DNA of 28,813 bases from an uncultured bacterium (GTDB lineage Bacteria > Bacillota > Clostridia > Lachnospirales > Anaerotignaceae). The stretch's first letter is position 1; each line of letters begins with the position of its first letter. This document shows positions 24,943 to 28,813 of this stretch, in pieces. The DNA lies in contig CAJMNV010000008.1 of the NCBI GenBank assembly GCA_905214825.1, forward strand, positions 1 to 28,813. The letters run 5' to 3'. The notes under the pieces are model-generated. The model ran no database searches. It saw only the letters and a list, made by a program, of their open reading frames with translations, and had not been told where the DNA came from. A program made the translations under genes and the position numbers.

Positions 24943-25161
24943 GGTTGTCATTCCTCCTTTTTGTTTTTCATGTCGTTTTTTCGTTTCATAATTATACAAC
25001 GAATTGCATATTTCCCTGCACCATCTCTTTACCGTCCGCCTCAGTACGAAAACGGTACCGCCGTCACTTCCGTCGTTCCCCCACTCTTGAAGTACGTTGG
25101 CTTCATTGGTGCTGTCTTCGTCTGCGTCGAAACGATACAGAGAAAGCAACATTTCGTATGC
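24943..25161 (-). promoter_or_regulatory. Long 5' leader (about 219 nt) of the surface-protein gene
   Basis: Between the predicted transcription start near 25161 and the ATG at 24942 lies a leader that is clearly richer in G and C than its surroundings (about 25020-25130). It contains the palindrome CGGTACCG and several short complementary segments. It is in frame with the coding sequence but encodes a charged stretch unlike any signal peptide, so it is read as untranslated RNA. Confidence 0.55.
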
Positions 25162-25167
25162 AGATTT

Positions 25168-25196
25168 ATTATATCTATGCAACTTTTATTTTGCAA
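25168..25196 (-). promoter_or_regulatory. SigA promoter of the surface-protein gene
   Basis: TTGCAA (25196-25191), a 17-nt spacer and perfect TATAAT (25173-25168). Confidence 0.7.
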
Positions 25197-25359
25197 GCAA
25201 TTTTTTAATATGTAACAGAACTGTAATTTTGCAGAAATAAAAAAAATGAATATAAAATCCATTTTTTCATTGAAATATCAACGTTTTTCAGATTTCTGAA
25301 ACACCAAAAACAACATTGATTTTTGTAACATTTCTTTTATAAAACTTTCTGCTTACCAT

Positions 25360-25416
25360 CTATATACCTATATAGTATTTTAAACATATATTTGTATTTC
25401 ATATAAACTACAAATA
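25360..25416. repeat. Inverted repeats in the intergenic region
   Basis: CTATATA-CC-TATATAG at 25360-25375 is a perfect 7+2+7 inverted repeat. TATTTGTA (25389-25396) and TACAAATA (25409-25416) form a second. They could be operators for the divergent genes. Apart from these, the stretch 25197-25487 is AT-rich and shows no gene. Confidence 0.4.
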
Positions 25417-25487
25417 CATTTATTTTGTAACTTTTTTCTTTTTTATGATATGGAAATCACGATAGTTCTTGCATAATATCATGATTA

Positions 25488-25516
25488 TTTACAATCCCAC
25501 AAACATACTTTATCTT
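25488..25516 (+). promoter_or_regulatory. Candidate promoter upstream of the tail-fibre-like gene
   Basis: TTTACA (25488-25493), 17 nt, then TATCTT (25511-25516). The -35 and the next ten bases are identical to the HAD-gene promoter at 5931-5946. Confidence 0.45.
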
Positions 25517-25535
25517 CTTTGAAAGAAAGAATTGC

Positions 25536-25760
25536 ATGTATTTTCTGGTCGCTCAATTGACATACATTCAGTTACTTTACAGGATGATGATAGCAATATA
25601 TTCATATATTGGTTGTGATATACCTGAGATATCCTCCACTTTTCCACAGACTTATCAACAACTTGTGGATAACTTTTGTGAAATTTATTGTTTTTTTATT
25701 GATAACACACATTGGGACGCAATGGGACTTTTCCCCATTTACTTTGACGACATAAAATAA
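25536..25760 (+). CDS. Possible small ORF upstream of the tail-fibre-like gene
   Basis: A 74-codon frame lies 20 nt downstream of a candidate promoter and ends 21 nt before the next gene. The ribosome site (GAAAG) is weak, the predicted product has no recognisable domain, and its middle is dictated by the DnaA-box cluster at 25640-25672. It may be leader RNA rather than a gene. Confidence 0.2.
   Translation: MYFLVAQLTYIQLLYRMMIAIYSYIGCDIPEISSTFPQTYQQLVDNFCEIYCFFIDNTHWDAMGLFPIYFDDIK
25640..25672. promoter_or_regulatory. Cluster of three DnaA-box-like 9-mers
   Basis: TTTTCCACA (25640-25648, plus) and TTATCAACA (25652-25660, plus, one mismatch), then TGTGGATAA (25664-25672), which is the exact consensus TTATCCACA on the minus strand. 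The three boxes lie within 33 bp and are followed by an AT-rich stretch. This density is typical of oriC-like or DnaA-controlled sites, but dnaA, dnaN and rpmH are not in the window. Confidence 0.6.
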
Positions 25761-25781
25761 AAACAGAAAGGAGCTATACAA

Positions 25782-26744
25782 ATGGCTACATTTACAACAA
25801 ATTATGATTTGATTAAACCGGGTACAGAGGATTATTACGACATTGCAGACTTTAATGAAAATATGGACGCAATCGATGGGCAACTGTCCCTTACAGAACA
25901 GGAGATGAATAAAGTCAAACAGGAATTAGAAGAAATCAAAACTGGCATGGGACAAAGCGATGCATTATCTGCGATTGATAAAAAAATTGGTAATTCTTCT
26001 GATCAAACCAATGCAACACTCTTTGGGGCGATTGCCACACACAAAAAAGCTACCGATGCCACCAGTGCAAAAGTCGGCAATTCTTCTGACCAAACCAATG
26101 TAACACTCTTTGGGGCGATTGCCACACACAAAAAAGTAATAGATGAAATTAACACAAAGCTAGGGCCATTGTATACAGACGCTACCATGGTTAGCACTGG
26201 TAATAAAATAACGGATTTCTTACGTGCCATAGCACTAACACAAGGTGCAGTCAGTGATGCTGGTTATACAACCGTGTTTGGTTGCTTACGAAACCTTTGT
26301 AAACATTTTGGTCTTATCGAGAGGTATAATATGGAGTCAGCAAATTTCGGCATAAAAACAAATACGATTGCTGATTATCACAATATCACCATTCCCAAAA
26401 CAAAAGGAAACTGTTTTAAAATACATACCTTTCAACCAGAATATAATACAAACATACGCATCAAAGCAAATATGACAGGTAAAGCAGAAAATATGTGTTT
26501 TTATGTGATGGATATTGTGCCTGCAAATCTTATGGATATTGCAAATACTTCTGTCATACCATTCGATTTTCAAAAAACTTTTTCTGTGTACAATCAACCT
26601 TTATATAATAATGCACAGCATACACAAACTGCTGCGATTGATATCATATTGCCTGTGGTACAAGGTCGTATTTATCATTTTTTGACATCTGGTGCATTGT
26701 ATGATGATAATACATTATCTGCATTTGAAATGCATTACATTTAA
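25782..26744 (+). CDS. Phage-tail-fibre-like protein, orphan
   Basis: A 320-residue protein. Residues 1-35 (TNYDLIKPGTEDYYDI, then DFNENMDAID) match the N-terminal module of tail-fibre or appendage proteins in Clostridial phages and prophages. A short coiled coil (about 36-57) follows, then two copies of a 29-residue repeat (residues 67-95 and 96-118, core GNSSDQTN and TLFGAIATHKK). The last 170 residues are beta-rich with no recognised binding domain. No other phage structural gene is adjacent. AAAGGAG is 8 nt before the ATG, and a strong terminator follows. It could be a prophage remnant or a tail-like appendage gene in domestic use; the sequence does not decide. Confidence 0.7.
   Translation: MATFTTNYDLIKPGTEDYYDIADFNENMDAIDGQLSLTEQEMNKVKQELEEIKTGMGQSDALSAIDKKIGNSSDQTNATLFGAIATHKKATDATSAKVGNSSDQTNVTLFGAIATHKKVIDEINTKLGPLYTDATMVSTGNKITDFLRAIALTQGAVSDAGYTTVFGCLRNLCKHFGLIERYNMESANFGIKTNTIADYHNITIPKTKGNCFKIHTFQPEYNTNIRIKANMTGKAENMCFYVMDIVPANLMDIANTSVIPFDFQKTFSVYNQPLYNNAQHTQTAAIDIILPVVQGRIYHFLTSGALYDDNTLSAFEMHYI
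25992..26138 (+). repeat. 87-bp in-gene tandem repeat
   Basis: About 57 nt beginning AATTCTTCTGA at 25992 recur from 26079 with only two differences; the period is 87 nt (29 codons). The rest of each unit is less alike. Confidence 0.9.
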
Positions 26745-26777
26745 AATCTTAAAATCAAAAACCAGCGACCCCATAAC

Positions 26778-26820
26778 AAAGAGGAGAATGCTTTGCATCA
26801 TCAAAGCATTCTCCTCTTTT
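26778..26820. terminator. Bidirectional terminator after the tail-fibre-like gene
   Basis: An 18-bp perfect stem (26778-26795 with 26802-26819) with a 6-nt loop and a T tail on the plus side; an A-rich stretch on the other side also serves the converging small gene. Confidence 0.93.
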
Positions 26821-26843
26821 ATTGTCTCAATATATTTATAATT

Positions 26844-27077
26844 TTACCAAGATTTTCCCATCTGCATTGCAATATCCATCAATTCTGTTACCATTGCATA
26901 TTTTTCGTCTTCATCTTGTATCCGTTCCATGGTTTCTTCATCATTATCAAAACTGACAACCAACTCTCCATAAACATTGCAAAAATCAGCTTGCCAATCT
27001 TCTTCCATGTCTTTATACTTTCTCAAATGATAACAAATTTCGCTTAAATCTTGAAATGTGTATTTGTCATGTATCAT
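26844..27077 (-). CDS. Small acidic hypothetical protein
   Basis: A 77-residue protein I do not recognise. It is strongly acidic (FDNDEETMERIQDEDEKY in the middle), cytoplasmic and mainly helical. The start is the ATG at 27077, because AAGGTGG lies 9 nt upstream; the TTG at 27086 directly touches that site. An extended -10 promoter is visible about 45 nt upstream. Small acidic proteins beside a tail-like gene are sometimes immunity proteins or anti-repressors, but nothing here supports a specific role. Confidence 0.6.
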   Translation of the reverse strand: MIHDKYTFQDLSEICYHLRKYKDMEEDWQADFCNVYGELVVSFDNDEETMERIQDEDEKYAMVTELMDIAMQMGKSW

Positions 27078-27117
27078 ATTATTCAACCACCTTTTTTTAT
27101 TTTGTTTATATGTTTAT

Positions 27118-27126
27118 AGTATATCA
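27118..27126 (-). promoter_or_regulatory. Extended -10 promoter of the small acidic gene
   Basis: TGA-TATACT (27126-27118) on the minus strand; the -35 area is only T-rich. Confidence 0.45.
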
Positions 27127-27250
27127 AAAAATTATCATACAAAAAAGAGATACCCAAACTTTCTTTTGCACACCACCATTTCATTGCATAAAATATCCCA
27201 AAAAAAGCAATCTAAAAGAATATCTTTACAATATCTTTATTTTTGAAGTA

Positions 27251-27279
27251 TTGCTTTTTCTGCCAAAATATGATAAAAT
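27251..27279 (+). promoter_or_regulatory. SigA-type promoter of the riboswitch-ATPase unit
   Basis: TTGCTT (27251-27256), a 17-nt spacer and TAAAAT (27274-27279). An inverted repeat, AAAAAGCAAT (27202-27211) and ATTGCTTTTT (27250-27259), overlaps the -35. Confidence 0.65.
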
Positions 27280-27289
27280 AAAAAAAATA

Positions 27290-27401
27290 AAAGGGAGTAG
27301 CTTATGCAATTCATTGCATTGTTAACGTTCGTCATCTCAGTGTTAAGCACTCGGGCGTTACCCACATAGAAATGTTGTATTTGACAGCAATCATTCTATC
27401 A
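27290..27401 (+). ncRNA. yybP-ykoY-type (manganese) riboswitch aptamer
   Basis: The RNA begins AAAGGGAGTAGC (27290-27301), the signature 5' segment of the yybP-ykoY class (usually with one more G). It is followed by a GCAAT/ATTGC hairpin and a second arm, AACG...CGTT enclosing CAGTG/CACT. It sits about 190 nt before a P-type cation ATPase and directly before a terminator, the known arrangement for this class, which senses Mn2+ and turns on exporters. I could not fit every conserved base by eye. Confidence 0.75.
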
Positions 27402-27459
27402 GAAGCAAGACTTTTATTGCATCATTTTATGGTATAGGTGCAATAAAAAGTCTTTTTTA
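27402..27459 (+). terminator. Riboswitch-controlled terminator
   Basis: AAGACTTTTATTGC (27407-27420) pairs with GCAATAAAAAGTCTT (27439-27453) with one bulged base, then TTTTATTT. It lies between the aptamer and the ATPase start. Confidence 0.85.
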
Positions 27460-27489
27460 TTTGCACCGCACACAGAAAGGGGTTTTTTT

Positions 27490-28813
27490 ATGGAAAAACA
27501 ATGGAAACTTTCTCAACAAGCGTTGTTGGAAGAACTGCAAACTTCTATGGACGGTTTGACACAAGAGGAAGCAAAAAAACGGTTGGAGCAATATGGCTAC
27601 AACAAATTGCAAGAAGGCAAACGTAAGGGTGTTTTACAAGTATTTGCAGAACAATTTGCCGATTTACTTGTTGTGATTTTAATCATAGCAGCGGTGATTT
27701 CCGCATTAACGGGCGGTATCGAAGGTACGATTGTTATATTGGCAGTACTGATACTGAATGCCATATTGGGTACTGTACAACACTTCAAAGCACAAAAATC
27801 ATTAGATAGCTTAAAGGCTATGGCAGCACCAAATGCACGTGTTATGCGTGATGGACAAAAAATAGAAGTTCCTGCCACAGAATTGGTACCTGGTGATATA
27901 TTGCTTTTGGAAGCAGGTGACGTTACTGCAGCTGACGGACGCATTTTACAGAATTACTCTTTACAAGTCAGCGAAAGTGCTTTAACAGGGGAGTCTGAAA
28001 ACGTCAACAAAATAGATACCCCCATTGAAAAAGACGAATTGCCTTTGGGTGACCGTTTGAATATGGTATATAGTAGTTCTTTGGTTTCTTATGGGCGTGC
28101 AGTTGTATTGGTCACTGGCACTGGCATGCAAACGGAAATCGGTAAAATTGCGGATTTGATGGAATCCGCACAGGAAAAAGCAACACCTTTACAAAGAAGT
28201 TTGGACGATTTCTCTAAAAAACTTTCCATCATTATCATTGTTATTTGTGCCATTGTATTTGGTTTGGGTGTATGGCGTGGTATGCACTTGACAGACGCTT
28301 TGATGTTTGCTGTTGCTTTGGCAGTCGCAGCAATTCCAGAAGCACTCAGCTCTATTGTAACCATTGGCTTGGCAATCGGTACACAAAAAATGGCAAAACA
28401 AAACGCCATTATCAAAAATCTGCGTGCTGTAGAAGGCTTGGGGTGTGTTTCTGTTATTTGTTCCGATAAAACAGGTACTTTGACACAAAACCGTATGACT
28501 GTACAAAAAGCTTATACAGGTGGTAAAGTGTGGGCAACAGAAGAAGCTGCACAAAATCCTGCCACAGTGCAATATTTGGCAACACAAAGTGTATTGTGTA
28601 ATGATGGTGTGTTAAATGGTGATGTTGCTGTAGGTGACCCCACAGAAACCGCACTTTTGACATTCTGTCGTGCCATTGGTGGCAATGAAATTGACATCAG
28701 AAAATCATTCCCTCGTTTGCAGGAAATTCCTTTTGACTCTGATAGAAAATTGATGTCCACACTGCATGAAAGAAATGGGCAATTTGAAATGCTTGTAAAA
28801 GGTGCACCTGATG
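27490..28813 (+). CDS. P2-type cation-transporting ATPase (Ca2+/Mn2+ type), 3' end outside the window
   Basis: 441 codons are visible and the frame is still open at the window end. The N-terminal cation-ATPase domain (MEKQWKLSQQALLEELQTS, GLTQEEA) leads to the first membrane pair (FADLLVVILIIAAVISAL and EGTIVILAVLILNAILGT). The actuator domain follows with LTGES (near 165), then membrane segment 4 with AIPEAL, the phosphorylation motif CSDKTGTLTQNRMT (Asp near 325) and the nucleotide-domain KGAPD at the end. The IPEAL rather than CPC/CPH motif places it with SERCA/PMR1-like Ca2+ or Mn2+ pumps, not heavy-metal P1B pumps. The Mn-type riboswitch upstream favours manganese export, which is inference. 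GAAAGGGG precedes the ATG. Confidence 0.95.
   Translation, partial: MEKQWKLSQQALLEELQTSMDGLTQEEAKKRLEQYGYNKLQEGKRKGVLQVFAEQFADLLVVILIIAAVISALTGGIEGTIVILAVLILNAILGTVQHFKAQKSLDSLKAMAAPNARVMRDGQKIEVPATELVPGDILLLEAGDVTAADGRILQNYSLQVSESALTGESENVNKIDTPIEKDELPLGDRLNMVYSSSLVSYGRAVVLVTGTGMQTEIGKIADLMESAQEKATPLQRSLDDFSKKLSIIIIVICAIVFGLGVWRGMHLTDALMFAVALAVAAIPEALSSIVTIGLAIGTQKMAKQNAIIKNLRAVEGLGCVSVICSDKTGTLTQNRMTVQKAYTGGKVWATEEAAQNPATVQYLATQSVLCNDGVLNGDVAVGDPTETALLTFCRAIGGNEIDIRKSFPRLQEIPFDSDRKLMSTLHERNGQFEMLVKGAPD

Noticed and set aside
24943..25182. N-terminal extension of the surface protein
   Set aside because: In frame, but no ribosome site at its start and it would put 80 charged residues before a clear signal peptide.
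25782..27077. Prophage or insertion element
   Set aside because: Only one phage-like gene; no integrase, terminase, capsid genes, attachment repeats or transposase were found.

Overview
The window is AT-rich DNA from a low-GC Firmicute, most likely a Clostridia-class endospore former. The evidence is the conserved Bacillus/Clostridium order yqfC-yqfD-phoH-yqfF(pgpH)-ybeY-cdd-era-yqzL-recO-glyQS, a single-chain glycyl-tRNA synthetase under a T-box, an RsiV/SigV-type ECF module and a monoderm-style surface protein. A genus cannot be read from the sequence alone.

Left part (1-6.7 kb): mostly single genes. In order they are an ECF-transporter S component (FolT-like), a NYN/LOTUS RNase-like protein, a GNAT acetyltransferase, endonuclease IV (minus), a DUF2812 membrane protein, a minus-strand ECF sigma/RsiV-like anti-sigma pair with a self-type ECF promoter, and a divergent HAD phosphatase. 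Clear intrinsic terminators separate most of them.

Centre (6.7-18.6 kb, all minus): glyQS has its own promoter and a textbook tRNA-Gly T-box leader. Upstream lies a tightly packed housekeeping operon reading yqfC, yqfD, phoH, pgpH, ybeY, cdd, (a decayed ORF), family-4 uracil-DNA glycosylase, a hypothetical, era, yqzL, a DUF434 protein and recO. Several genes overlap by 8-47 nt. dgkA, usually between ybeY and cdd, is absent. The operon joins membrane/spore functions (YqfC/D), c-di-AMP turnover (PgpH), rRNA/ribosome maturation (YbeY, Era) and DNA repair (UDG, RecO). Before it come rpsU-yqeY with a strong promoter and a leader that could fold as a pseudoknot.

Right part (18.7-28.8 kb): glgB; a TolC-like gene broken by a 22-nt A/T homopolymer that sits between two copies of a short repeat; a large secreted, probably highly expressed surface protein with C-terminal copper-amine-oxidase-type domains and a leader of about 219 nt; an intergenic stretch with a tight cluster of DnaA-box-like 9-mers; an orphan phage-tail-fibre-like gene with an 87-bp internal repeat; a small acidic hypothetical; and a P2-type cation ATPase (cut by the window end) behind a yybP-ykoY-type manganese riboswitch and terminator.

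No rRNA, tRNA, CRISPR array, insertion sequence or complete prophage was seen. The least explained features are the homopolymer-interrupted TolC gene, the DnaA-box cluster beside the orphan tail-fibre gene, the decayed ORF between cdd and udg, and the possible rpsU leader pseudoknot.
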